Part shown: positions 45,140 through 55,355 of the stretch, piece after piece
Layout of the letters: every line of letters starts with the position of its first letter
Numbering within the stretch: the first letter of the stretch is position 1
DNA from: Fragilaria crotonensis
Taxonomy: Eukaryota > Bacillariophyta > Fragilariophyceae > Fragilariales > Fragilariaceae
Length of the DNA: 64,000 nucleotides
Reading direction: 5' to 3'
Assembly (NCBI GenBank): GCA_022925895.1
Contig: JAKSYS010000045.1
Location: 62,001-126,000, forward strand
Notes under the pieces: model-generated
Database searches by the model: none
What the model was told of the DNA's origin: nothing
What the model saw: the letters and a program-made list of their open reading frames with translations, nothing else
Made by a program: the position numbers and the translations under genes

Positions 45140-46874
45140 ATGGGTTCTTCTCATAGTGTACCGGTAGAGAATTTTCGAACCGGTGTGACAGCATTGATGC
45201 AAAGCATTCGCGATGGTGTGCACGACGTTCGTCCCATTGATGAATGGGCTTGCTACAACGAGAATGGCACATTTAATGATGACAATTTTCAAGAATATCT
45301 TGATCAAGAAGACGATGAGGCTGCCACAAAGAAGAAGTTCATGAACCTTCTGATGGACATGATTGAATCGGCATCTTCGTCTATCGAACATGAACTACCG
45401 GCAGACACAATCGAAGGGCCCCCAATGAAGAGATCACGACATGTCCGTACATTTAAGGATCCAACGACTGGAGTTATTTCTCCGATGACACCGCATCGTA
45501 GCCTATGGTGGATGATGTATATACAGGATCCGAAGGTAGATGATGTGCAGTGGAATCGACTTTTTAGGAAGAGGTTTCGACTGCCCTACGACTCGTTTCT
45601 AGAACTTTTGAGGATGCTGCAACCCGAGAATTTTGATTCCGACGAGGACGATATGTTCATAAGGTGGAGAGAGAGAAACGATAATTCAACAAAGAAAAAG
45701 ACAAGAGTTTCTCCCATAGAACTGTTGCTCCTTGGTAGTCTGCGCTACCTCGGCAGAGGATGGACATTCGATGACCTTGAGGAATCGACATTTATCGCCA
45801 GAGATGTGCACCGCGTTTTTTTTCACAAGTTTGTGGAATTTGGTGCAAAGTACCTTTATCCCAAGTTTGTGGTCGCTCCATCGACTCTACAGGAGTTGAG
45901 AGAATGTGAGTACGAATACAGGAAAGCTGGATTTCCAGGTTGTATCGGAAGCACCGATGCAACTCACATCACGCTTGAGAAGGTCAGGTTTTCGGTGAGG
46001 CAGCCTCATCTCGGCTTCAAGTCCTCTCAGACAACACGAACATATAACCTTACTGTGAACCATCGCCGAAAGATACTTCATTCAACAACCGGCCACCCTG
46101 GTCGTTGGAATGACAAGACGCTTGTTCGCTTTGATGGACTGATGCATCAATTGCGCGAGGGTGACTTTAATTCAACCATGAACTTTGATTTGCACACCGA
46201 GACAGGGAAAAATCACTATCAAGGGCTGCTATGTAATTGTCGACAACGGATATTTACAGTGGTCAACAACTGTACCGCCATATAAGAATTCAACTAATCG
46301 AAAAGAGCTTCGCTTCTCCCAATGGCTAGAGTCATTAAGGAAAGATGTCGAGTGTACGTTTGGTATACTCAAGGGGCGTTGGAGAATTTTGAAATCTGGC
46401 ATACGACTTCACAACACAGAAGTCGCCGATAACATCTGGTTGACATGCTGCAGCCTTCACAATTGGCTGTTGGATGTGGACGGCTTGAGTGATGGATGGC
46501 AAAGCGGTGTGCCGTCACACTGGGAAACTGAAGGCGGCGCGCTAAATGAAAGCGATATTCCGGAATCGATCCGGAGGTTGATGGATCTCAATGGTGATAG
46601 GGGGCCATTTACGTACGATGGAAGTTACTGTGGCTATATGGCTCGTGATGACGAAGCGATTGACAGTGAGGAGGACAATATCGGCGATCATGATCATTTG
46701 ATGACAACAGCTGAAGGATTTCTTGGAAAAGACAACGTGCCTGTAAACAACCTATCGTTACCGCTGTTTCGGTCCATGCTTGTGGAACATTTTGACCATG
46801 CATTTCACAAGAATGAAGTGATTTGGCCGAAGCGTCTGGTCAAAAATAAGCCTCGAAACATTCCTACCAATTAA
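45140..46874 (+). CDS. PIF/Harbinger transposase (one frame break)
   Basis: Cuts and pastes the element. 45140-46285 holds a helical N-terminal part (RRFRLPYDSFLELL-type motif), SPIELLLLGSLRYLGRG, and the first catalytic Asp in GSTDATHI. The frame changes at the A5 run of 46207-46211 and continues to 46874 with the second Asp in YVIVDNGYL and the Glu in DVECTFGILKGRWRIL. With one A fewer the protein would be about 578 residues and carry a full DDE triad. Confidence 0.88.
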
Positions 46875-46917
46875 ACTATTTGTTAACTGACTTAAGTACT
46901 ACATAGTACACCTACTA

Positions 46918-48753
46918 CTACTCGCCATCGCTTTCATACTTGCCATCGCGAATTTGGCGTTGATTGCTTAGACTTTCATCGTTGAAACAAGTACCGCACC
47001 ACCATACAAGCTCTAAGCCCCTCTTTTCAGAGCAACAGAGATCAGCACATACAAATTGTTTACACTTACGGCACACGTGTTTGGTGGGAATCTCGTTGCA
47101 CTCGGTACATATAGTAATCGACTCTTGGAAAGCAACAGCCAGTCCTGAATCCTCGCATGGGATTGAAACCATTCTTGGCATTGATGCTGATGATGCCGCA
47201 GGTGACGATGCAGTCGCGTTTCCAGATTTTGTGGTTTCAGACGCATCAGGGTCAGTAGCAACAAGCACATCAGCAACAACCCCATGTCGCGGCGCAATCT
47301 TCGCCTTCTTACGTCGATGCAGCTCTGTCTCTTGAAGAATTCGAAGAGACGTTTCCAGTTCCGCCATCTGTGCCTCAAGGCGATCAAGATCAGTCTTCAT
47401 CTGATTCTGAATAGGGCCCTTTGTCGATAGTATTTCTGAAGGAGCAGGTCCTGCTTTCGAGTCAACGAAGCCAGATTGTCTCGAATGATTCGAACTTCGA
47501 GAAATGCAGTTTTCTGTTGTTCCTTTTCAACAAACTCTGCCTCAAACAGTTCATACGTCTTCTGCATAACATCCTTTGTGGCATGTCGGAGCTCAACCAA
47601 CATATCACTCTGCTGACGAGCAGTGAGTGATTGCTGCGGTCGTATTGCCATCGTGTGCTGCTGAGGAGTAGAACTCCTCGCCGCCACAGATTCTTTCCTT
47701 TCTTTTATAGCTTGTCGTGACGTCGTGTTCCTCCCAAGGGAAGCATTACACTTGGCATCAGAGAAGAGCGACGACTTCATCGCGGACCCTTGTTGAATTG
47801 GGAGCCAACCCCACAAACACCAAGCAAGAAATCCCTTGAAGAAGTAGTTCGAAGGAAAATCATGACCTTCGTTGACATCATTCTCCTCAACGTCGGGAGG
47901 TGATGTTGCATTGTTGTCATTGCTACGAGCATCGGATTGTCCTTTTTCGTTACTAGTAGTACTACTAGTGCTGGTTAAAGTATCTGTTGGTGAGCGGCGA
48001 AGGATGACACGCGTCAGTAAGTTGTCACTCCTTTTCGCTCCTCCACCTGAACAAACAGACAACGAAACCCATTATGTCGATAATACACGTACCTACTACT
48101 TCTCCTTCAGTTCTTCCGCATTCAGCCTTATACATGGCAGAAAGGCACCATTTTATATAGTCTTCCCAGTTTGTTCCTGATGGAATATAGTGCATATCCT
48201 TGTATGGCGAATCGCGTCTTGTAACCAATGCTTGCATCTTCTTGCAGTTACACAGTACTTCTTTGGCAAGCCTCAACAACGTCCTTCCAGTGATAGGAGT
48301 GGTCTGATTTGCAAGTGATTTGCTACAAAGAAACGCTCTTTCAATTGATCCTTCGCCAATGAAGACATGAACTGCTGCACCCTGTCGATGAAGGAGTAGA
48401 GGAATGCTAAGCACAGTTGACATCTCGCCAAGAGCACCGCCGTCACCTGTAGGCGAGAAGTTAGAAAACAGACCTTTGAAACGGTTCAGACCGTGCAGAA
48501 ATTGATCGACATAAGAAATGGTGTTTGTGTCTGTGTCATCGCCAAAACACAGCTTTGTCATGATCTTCTCCATGGTTGCCTCCGACATAGAGATTCCACC
48601 GCAGTTGATTGACGGCGAGTCATACGAAGCAAACGCTATCAAAGCTTGGAATTCCATCATAAGCTTCTTGCTCACGTTCGTTCCACGGTTCCGACTCTTC
48701 TTCTTCATTACTGATTTTGGCAATGAAGCCACGTCTGATGGTGGATCTGACAT
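46918..48753 (-). CDS. Harbinger accessory protein with zinc-binding C-terminus
   Basis: Exons 48753-48093 and 48046-46918 around a 46-nt GT-AG intron (48047-48092), with one frame break at about 47405 (ccc in gggccc); about 597 residues. The N-terminal part (KKKSRNRGTNVSKKLMMEF, then a helical region) is unknown to me. The middle is coiled-coil-like and Gln-rich. The C-terminus has a Cys cluster, CTECNEIPTKHVCRKC then CADLCC and CGTC, like a B-box or RING-type zinc site. Harbinger elements usually encode a Myb/SANT DNA-binding partner needed for nuclear import and binding. By position this protein should do that job, but no Myb motif is seen. Confidence 0.7.
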
Positions 48754-48875
48754 GGTGGTGTGAAGGTGCAAAATGGACGAGTCTCGTAAAATGACCAGCA
48801 TTCCACTGTGCATATCTTATCCATTATAGATGCTCCTCATGTATGAATATTAAATATAAAATAATTTTTTTCTGT

Positions 48876-49020
48876 TGACGGTAAGGAGGGTTGTCACACA
48901 AAACTTGCAACAAAACGTGCTGCAAATTCTGTGAAAACAGTTTTGTTACCGTAAGGAGGGTAGTCACACAAAACTTGCAACAAACCGCGCTGCGAATTTT
49001 GTGAAAACAGTTTTGTTAAC
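48876..49020. repeat. Harbinger subterminal tandem repeat, 2 x 70 bp
   Basis: Two copies of a unit starting GGTAAGGAGGGT lie just inside the right end; a third GGTAAG opens the terminal repeat. They are likely transposase or accessory-protein binding sites. Confidence 0.7.
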
Positions 49021-49328
49021 GGTAAGCATCGGCCTAACACATAAAAAAAAAAAATCTAGAGAGAGCACTTATTATGAAAGGAAAGATGTTCCATATCTAC
49101 ACACAAGATATTACTCGAGAGCAACTCAACTATTCCATCAGTAGGCACCCCTGTTGGATATTCGAGAAGTGGTTTTCAATAGATGTGGGTTGTATGGCTG
49201 GTTTCACCCTCAACCCTCCTCGCGTATGCCTTGGTATAAAACGTACGACACATACATTATCCCAGAGTAAAATTCCGCCGAATAATTCTGCAATCCATAT
49301 CTTTTATAAATCCATACAATTATCGCTC

Positions 49329-51197
49329 TCACAATAAGTCACCTTTGACCCTTGCACTCATCCTCAACTCGGAATGAACGAAGCCACTGTCAAAGTCGAG
49401 AACACACCGGTGAGTCTTTAAGGCTTTCTTCAGTCTTTCGATTTGGGGGAAGAGGAGTTGTTGATTGGGAACAACAGCCGACATGGTCTGAGCAACTGCA
49501 TTCAGATCTTGATTCGCCACGGCAGCCGTGGCAAGCTTCTGATGCTCCTGTTGGAGATGATGGTACGTACATATATATGCTCGTGCCCGCGAAGCAAACT
49601 TCTCAATCCTTTCCTTCGTTAGAACATTGATAGGGCACGTGCAGTCTCTCACCAACTGCTTGAAGTTGTCACGACCTCGTTTTCGTGATAGTGGCATTCG
49701 TCGATAGTATGCTTTGGCGTGTGCCCAACTGTATTCAACACCCTCCCCAGCAAGCTCTGCATGAAACTTTGGTGTTAGCAGAACTGTTACGCCATGCTGT
49801 GATCCTAGGTGTTGAAGAGCCGTTTCCTCGTGCTTGAAATCCGTGCATTCTGCCATAATATGGCGAAGCGAGAACTGTAAGTTAACAATCCCGGTGATGT
49901 GATCTTTGCGTCCATCAAGCGTGTACTTGTCTAACGAGTCTCTTTCAATTAGCCCTCGCTCTCCCAGAACTTGAAGTAGGCCTTTGGGCTGTCCCTCCCA
50001 TCCAGAAGCAATTTGTTCCCTGCGATCCGAAAGCTCAATATTGTTATTCCTCGCAAAGTCTTGAAGTTCTTTCTTTGTGTAACCTCGTTGCTGCTGGAGC
50101 GTCACACCCTTCTCGTTCAGTGCGTCCAGAAGCACCTTCTTTGACCTTTCAACAACCTTAACTTTCCCCGTCAGCCGATCATGCCTTTGGGCTTCCCTTT
50201 GATCAGGTGTAAGGTACCATGGACCCGAATCAGAGGCTTTGAAGATCAAGCACTGAGTATCAGCCACGCCCAACAAAGGTACGTTTGGACCGAGGAATCC
50301 CTCATTTGCCAAAATGATCGTATCTCTCATTCTCGCTTGTGTTCCTCCATAGGACTTGGACATGTGCTGAGCACTGAGGGAATGTTCGCGCTTACGAGCA
50401 TGTCCTTGACTGTGATCGAACATGAAGACCAAGTCGAATGATGGATAGAGAACCTTCAAGCAGTCGATGACATCTTCGAATTGAAGACTCATGTGGTAGG
50501 AGTTCCAGTACCCTTCGTTATTTACTCCGATGTAGAGGTATTTAACAAAAGGAGATTCGGTGAGGGCAGCCTTGTTGGGTGTGCCCAAGATTTCCATTGC
50601 AGCATGCACATCGGTGTAAGTTGCTCCTGTTGGTCTTCGCTCGCGATTGATTTGTTCTAACTCTATCTCTGTCAATTGTCGCCCAAAGCCAAACTCGCGA
50701 GATACGAACGCCGACAACATGAATCCATCTCCTTCTGACTTCGGGAGTAGAGGCCTCTGACCATTCGGGCCAACCCAAGTCTTCGCACCCATCAAATACT
50801 GCGCGAAGACACTTTCATCTTGCCCAATAATCATTATTGGCCGTGCATTTGAAGAAACTCTGATGCTACGTGATGGATTGATTCTTTCTGTTCCCTCGGC
50901 GCCAAAACGATTCCAATAGTCCACGTGAAATTCAATGTGTTCCTCATCTTGGATGATATCGAAGTACGAGTGTCCCATCTCGACATCAACATTTGGCAAA
51001 GTCATAGCTTTACTTTTAGAAATTTGAACCCACCGATTGCAATACGGTTCCAACTCTTTTAGATAGGTTGCACAGAATTGTGTTCGATTTGACACAACGT
51101 CCTCTCGCTCGTGTCCGTCAACATAAAAACTCTTCTTGCGCGTATCATAACAGAAACCAAGAAGCCTCATCCAACGCCATGCGGTGGTGAAGCTCAA
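49329..51197 (-). CDS. IS630/Tc1-related transposase, catalytic part
   Basis: 622 codons. It opens with a helix-turn-helix stretch (SFTTAWRWMRLLGF) and YVDGHEREDVV, then the DDE core: IIGQDESVF (first Asp) and LVFMFDHSQGHARK (second Asp), with the third acidic residue downstream. I recognise this pattern from large uncharacterised DDE transposases of fungi and protists (…DE[ST]xFxAND… and …FDNATTH…). The C-terminus has RKRGRDNFKQLVRDC and a helical end. The first TTG/ATG overlaps the stop of the upstream frame by four bases, so the two frames are best read as one protein broken near 51200. Confidence 0.75.
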   Translation of the reverse strand: MSFTTAWRWMRLLGFCYDTRKKSFYVDGHEREDVVSNRTQFCATYLKELEPYCNRWVQISKSKAMTLPNVDVEMGHSYFDIIQDEEHIEFHVDYWNRFGAEGTERINPSRSIRVSSNARPIMIIGQDESVFAQYLMGAKTWVGPNGQRPLLPKSEGDGFMLSAFVSREFGFGRQLTEIELEQINRERRPTGATYTDVHAAMEILGTPNKAALTESPFVKYLYIGVNNEGYWNSYHMSLQFEDVIDCLKVLYPSFDLVFMFDHSQGHARKREHSLSAQHMSKSYGGTQARMRDTIILANEGFLGPNVPLLGVADTQCLIFKASDSGPWYLTPDQREAQRHDRLTGKVKVVERSKKVLLDALNEKGVTLQQQRGYTKKELQDFARNNNIELSDRREQIASGWEGQPKGLLQVLGERGLIERDSLDKYTLDGRKDHITGIVNLQFSLRHIMAECTDFKHEETALQHLGSQHGVTVLLTPKFHAELAGEGVEYSWAHAKAYYRRMPLSRKRGRDNFKQLVRDCTCPINVLTKERIEKFASRARAYICTYHHLQQEHQKLATAAVANQDLNAVAQTMSAVVPNQQLLFPQIERLKKALKTHRCVLDFDSGFVHSELRMSARVKGDLL

Positions 51198-52537
51198 TGA
51201 CTGAAGTCCATATGCAGGAATAATTCAATCATCATTTCTTCTTGAGTCTCTGTACCAGCAGTTACTACTATGAGTTCTTCTTCGGAGCTGTCGATATCCA
51301 TTGTCGTACTATTAGAAGTAGTAGTAGTACCACTACTACCGCCACCCCCCAACGCTGCAGCCTCCTCGTCTTGTCGCCACTGCAATGCCAGTCTCGGTAT
51401 CACCGTACTAACAATAAAGTCGTGAAGGCTCTCTATTGTTAGTGTTGCTAGATTCTTAATCCCAAAGGACACAATCTGATCCTTGGCATCGGGGTAAATC
51501 TCAAGCAATCGCGGCAGGGGCCGTTTTCCACACTGCACGTAGGCATTTGGGTGGGGAAAGCTTTCGAACTTTCGGAAGACCATATTCCATTCGGCCACAG
51601 TCTTATAGAATGTGGCCTGATTCAGCCCAAGCCTATTCAGAGTTTTGCAGGCCTCCTTGCAACAATCATGCCAGGTCCATGCATTCATATTTGCGAGAGC
51701 AAGTTGATATGCCAAGCACAGAAAAATCGACCTCTGTCGAATTTCAAATATTTCGGTCTTGGTGCAATAGTTCTCAGTATCTCCACCCATCACAACGCCA
51801 CGCCAGCCCTCTGAACTCTCATGTACAGACTGCAGTAAGATTATTCGACGCTCTACGGCCTCTTGGGGACTCTCAAGGTACACCGTTCTTCCAGTGGTTG
51901 TATCGACAGTAATATATTCAATACTCACGGATTCCCTTCTTGGTTTGAACAGTTGATATGCTTCTGGACTTTCGGGCCAGTAAGAGCATACTGCAGGATT
52001 ACCAGCGGCAACAGCATCAACCCTCTGACGCTTATTGGGGGACTCTTGTTCAGATGCATCAGCATCGTCCTCACCAGCAACACTTTCATCAAGCACTGTT
52101 GCATAATCGACAGTACTCGGTCTTGATCTTGTCGATGGGATTGCGAGGGCATTTGCTGCTATCTCCAACACCTTTTTCTTCCATGATTGGTTCAGGGGGC
52201 TTGGATACATCACCTGCCTTGTTTCTTTGGTGACAAAATAAAAGTGTTGGTGTTGATAAGAAACTCGGAACACACCACTCAAGTTCGAACCATCAAACCT
52301 CGACATGACAGATCCGAATAAAGCTGCCCTTGACATTGCTGTGTTGAACTTTCGAACGTCTATGATGATTGAAGCATCAATGTGCCCTGTCTTGCGAAGT
52401 ACTTCCACCCATGTTGCTGCAGGAAGCCAACAGTTTGTAAAGCGAGGCCCGTAAACAGGATCCGCACGAATCAACATGACAGCCTTGACCAAAACGGTCT
52501 GAATGCCTTGGTCAGCCATCCGTCCAATTAACCTCAC
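51194..52537 (-). CDS. IS630/Tc1-related transposase, N-terminal part
   Basis: 447 codons, ending at the start of the catalytic part. It contains EACKTLNRLGLNQATFYKTV and a C-terminal acidic, Ser/Thr-rich linker; a possible nuclear signal NKRQR is near residue 170. Function is unknown beyond its position; it likely supplies DNA binding. It could be a separate accessory protein, but the missing residues before the helix-turn-helix argue for one ORF. Confidence 0.65.
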   Translation of the reverse strand: MRLIGRMADQGIQTVLVKAVMLIRADPVYGPRFTNCWLPAATWVEVLRKTGHIDASIIIDVRKFNTAMSRAALFGSVMSRFDGSNLSGVFRVSYQHQHFYFVTKETRQVMYPSPLNQSWKKKVLEIAANALAIPSTRSRPSTVDYATVLDESVAGEDDADASEQESPNKRQRVDAVAAGNPAVCSYWPESPEAYQLFKPRRESVSIEYITVDTTTGRTVYLESPQEAVERRIILLQSVHESSEGWRGVVMGGDTENYCTKTEIFEIRQRSIFLCLAYQLALANMNAWTWHDCCKEACKTLNRLGLNQATFYKTVAEWNMVFRKFESFPHPNAYVQCGKRPLPRLLEIYPDAKDQIVSFGIKNLATLTIESLHDFIVSTVIPRLALQWRQDEEAAALGGGGSSGTTTTSNSTTMDIDSSEEELIVVTAGTETQEEMMIELFLHMDFSH

Positions 52538-52890
52538 TTGGTCAACTGGATTATCAAGTGCATTGAGATGGCAACTGGCGGGGTCAGGTTAATTGGAAGG
52601 AGTACAACTGTTGCGGACAATGGCTTACAATCTCATTGTGAAACGCCCTGCTTCCAACACGAGAAATTATTCTGAAGTACACGACAAAGCTCACTTTCTA
52701 TTGGCTGCACGTACTTTTTGTACTGGGCTGTGCGCCAGGATTTTCGGACGTGAAACCAGCCATACATAATAACTCGTAGACTATATAACGTTTTTGTTTT
52801 CACTTGTTCACAAGTTCGTGGTTCGCCGTTGTTCGTTCGTGTTCGTCGGCACGAATTCGTCTTGCTGTCGATCGCCACGTAAAACCGGTT

Positions 52891-53158
52891 ATGAGTGCAC
52901 AGGCAAACATGGTATGTATTGTATATTGCGTCTCAGTCTCCGCCGTGAAAAAGTTGATTCTTCACGCCTTTCGGCTGTCACATTGAGCTCGAAAACTGAA
53001 ATTGCATCGCGCCTCCGCCGACTGCTGACGTGCTTTTCTTTGATTCTGTACAGACGGCTCTTGTCATCAGCGCTTATCTCAACTCTCAACTGCACAGTCT
53101 AATCTCGATTCTGTGCCATTCACAGCAACGATTTAAAACGCGACATTACGGACCATGA
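52891..53158 (+). other. possible spliced upstream ORF of the DAPDC mRNA
   Basis: ATG at 52891, a possible intron 52912-53053 (GTATGT..TGTACAG), then an open frame to a TGA at 53156-53158 that overlaps the DAPDC start codon (ATGA). Spliced it gives 41 codons. Splicing is inferred only. Confidence 0.35.
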
Positions 53159-54730
53159 AGATCGCATGCAGAGCTCTAGCTTTCCTTCTACTGACAGACG
53201 CCGCAAATGCGTTTGTTGTATCACCTTTGAGCCGAGCTCTTGTATCACCATCACCGTCATCATCAACATCATCGTCATCGTCGACGGCACTCGACATGGC
53301 CAATCCGGCACAATCGGTCTTTCTGACTCCATCCCTCGCCAAGGCTTGCATTGATGTTGCTGGAGGATCTCCTGTCTACGCCTATTCCCTCGAGAAACTC
53401 GAAGAGTCGGCTGACAATTGTCTTGCCTTTCCCAACGCATTCGGTTTGACCGTTCGGTACGCTGCCAAGGCATGTCCGAATGCGTCCATTTTGAAATTCT
53501 TTTCCAGCAAGGGCATTCACATGGATTGTTCGTCAGGATACGAAGTCAGACGTGCCATGGCGGCCGGGATCCCTCCAGAACACATTTCTCTATCGAGCCA
53601 AGAACTACCACTCGATTTTGCGGAATTGATGGACCTCGGTGTCAAGGTTAATGCATGGTGAGTACTATGCAAATGCAATTGTTAGGCCTAATACGTACTT
53701 GTCGGTAAAGTACTCTGAACAACGTCGTTGATCTGCTCTCTCACACAATAGTTGTCCATCCAGCTCCATCTCACAGATTGAAAGAATTGGCAAACACTAC
53801 AACGGCACTGGCCAGAAGATTGGTGTGCGTGTCAATCCGGGTGTCGGATCTGGAGGATTCTCATCGTCCACCACATCGTACAGCAAGACCAACGTCGGAG
53901 GGCCGTCGTCGTCCTTTGGAATTTGGCACGAACTCGTGGAGGATGGCACTGTCCCCGACATGGTGGCCAAGTACGGACTCGTCGTCGAACGCATCCACAC
54001 CCACATTGGGTCCGGCAGTGATCCAGGTATTTGGCAACAAGTCGCCAACAAGTCGTTGTCGTTCTGTAAAACGTGGGATACAGTTCAGACTCTGAATTTG
54101 GGAGGTGGTTACAAGGTGGGACGCAATCCTGGAGAACCATCGACAGATTTGCAAGAAATTGGAAAGCCTGTCACCACTGCCTTTAAAGAATTCGAGGCGG
54201 AGACTGGACGTGCCTTGCACCTCGAGATTGAACCAGGAACCTACTTGGTTGCCATGGCGGGTGCTCTCGTTTCGACTGTCCAAGACAAGGTCTCCACAAC
54301 TGGAACGGATGGACATGTCTTTCTCAAGTTAGATTCGGGCATGACAGACGTCTTGCGACCAAGTCTGTATGGTGCAGTGCACCCCATTACTGTTCTTCCT
54401 GGATCTGGAAATCCCGACGATGTGGGTGATGAGACGGAAGCCGTGATTGTTGCTGGTCATTGTTGCGAATCGGGTGATATCCTTACGCCCAAACCGGGTG
54501 AACCAGAAGATTTGGAGGAACGACATTTGCGCAAGGCCTCAATTGGTGACTTGTTGATCATTGATGGTAGTGGAGCATACTGCTCGGGTATGAGCGCCAA
54601 GAATTACAATTCCTTCCCAGAAACACCCGAAGTGTTGGTGGACAAGAAGGGAACTGTGCACTTGATTCGCAAGAGACAACCACTGGAACAAATCTACCAA
54701 AATGAAATCACTCCAGAGGGATTGTTCTGA
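53155..54730 (+). CDS. LYSA: diaminopimelate decarboxylase, plastid-targeted
   Basis: Exons 53155-53657 and 53752-54730 (intron 94 nt, GTGAGT..AATAG, phase 2); about 493 residues. This PLP enzyme converts meso-diaminopimelate to lysine, the last step of the pathway. The PLP lysine lies in [10 protein letters not shown] (Lys105), the substrate motif is [10 protein letters not shown], and HTHIGSG and LNLGGGYK are the fold-III decarboxylase motifs. It starts with a signal peptide ending A-N-A|F (F20), then a Ser/Arg-rich transit peptide, the bipartite signal for diatom plastids. This agrees with plastid lysine synthesis. The related ornithine and arginine decarboxylases lack the CESGD pattern. 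Confidence 0.9.
53658..53751 (+). other. intron of diaminopimelate decarboxylase
   Basis: GTGAGT donor and CACACAATAG acceptor, 94 nt. It joins VNA.. to ..[10 protein letters not shown] in frame. Confidence 0.85.
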
Positions 54731-55355
54731 GCTGATGATCTTGAGACAGCGATGGATGCTACTGATTTTAGAACTGTTGAAGCTAGCTTGTCAAACCAAG
54801 CCTGTTAGCGATGTTTATGATTTCTAGTTGTTGTACCTAGAGTTACTCGCTCGTCGTTTCATGGATTAGGAATGAGTTTTGGCGTACTAGACGCACGGAG
54901 GTATTTATAGTTGGTTCTTCTTGAAAAAGCGAGTACAATCGAGGAAGTGCCACCACCGCATGATCTTGTCCTTGCGTACTGTGGGGTGATACAGATTTAC
55001 AACAGTATCAGTATTAAACGCAACAGTTGCGTTGCCCAATATATTGTACTCCATATGTCATACGTGCACGAAGGATGTAATAGCAAGTTGTTGGAGTGCA
55101 TTTCGGTACTACTACATTCCATCGTAGTACTCCAGTGCTGTATCCAAATGGCATGTACAGTAAAATTCGATTGTTGATGGTCGGATGTCAATTGTCATGT
55201 CGGGATTGTGCATTGCGGATGATTGTTGCCATAGTTGCATGTTCTGAAAGGCTTACTGACGTAAGAACGATCAGACTTGATAATAAACGTCACGCATAAA
55301 GACATCCCCACCGATTGATTAGAGTGAAGTCAAACATCCTGTCGAGCATTCCTTC
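54731..55355. other. intergenic between two plus-strand genes
   Basis: Contains the DAPDC 3' end and the rhomboid promoter. No gene is recognised. Confidence 0.5.

Larger units (their letters stand above)
44825..49034. mobile_element. complete PIF/Harbinger DNA transposon
   Basis: Terminal inverted repeats GGCCGATGCTTACCGT (16 bp) at both ends, flanked by TAA at 44822-44824 and 49035-49037, the 3-bp TWA-type duplication of PIF/Harbinger elements. It contains a DDE transposase (+) and a second gene in the opposite orientation, the usual two-gene layout. Length is 4210 bp. Confidence 0.9.
49195..52762 (-). mobile_element. complete IS630/Tc1-related DNA transposon
   Basis: Terminal inverted repeats TGGCTGGTTTCAC (13 bp) at 49195-49207 and 52750-52762, each flanked by TA (49193-49194 and 52763-52764), the insertion signature of the IS630/Tc1/mariner group. 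3568 bp. It encodes one large transposase split into two frames on the minus strand. Confidence 0.85.

Noticed and set aside
45140-45170. N-myristoylation signal (MGSSHS) on the Harbinger transposase
   Set aside because: Pattern is weak and has no sensible role for a nuclear enzyme; left as coincidence.
48876-49020. CRISPR-like direct repeats
   Set aside because: Only two 70-bp tandem units without spacers, inside a eukaryotic DNA transposon.
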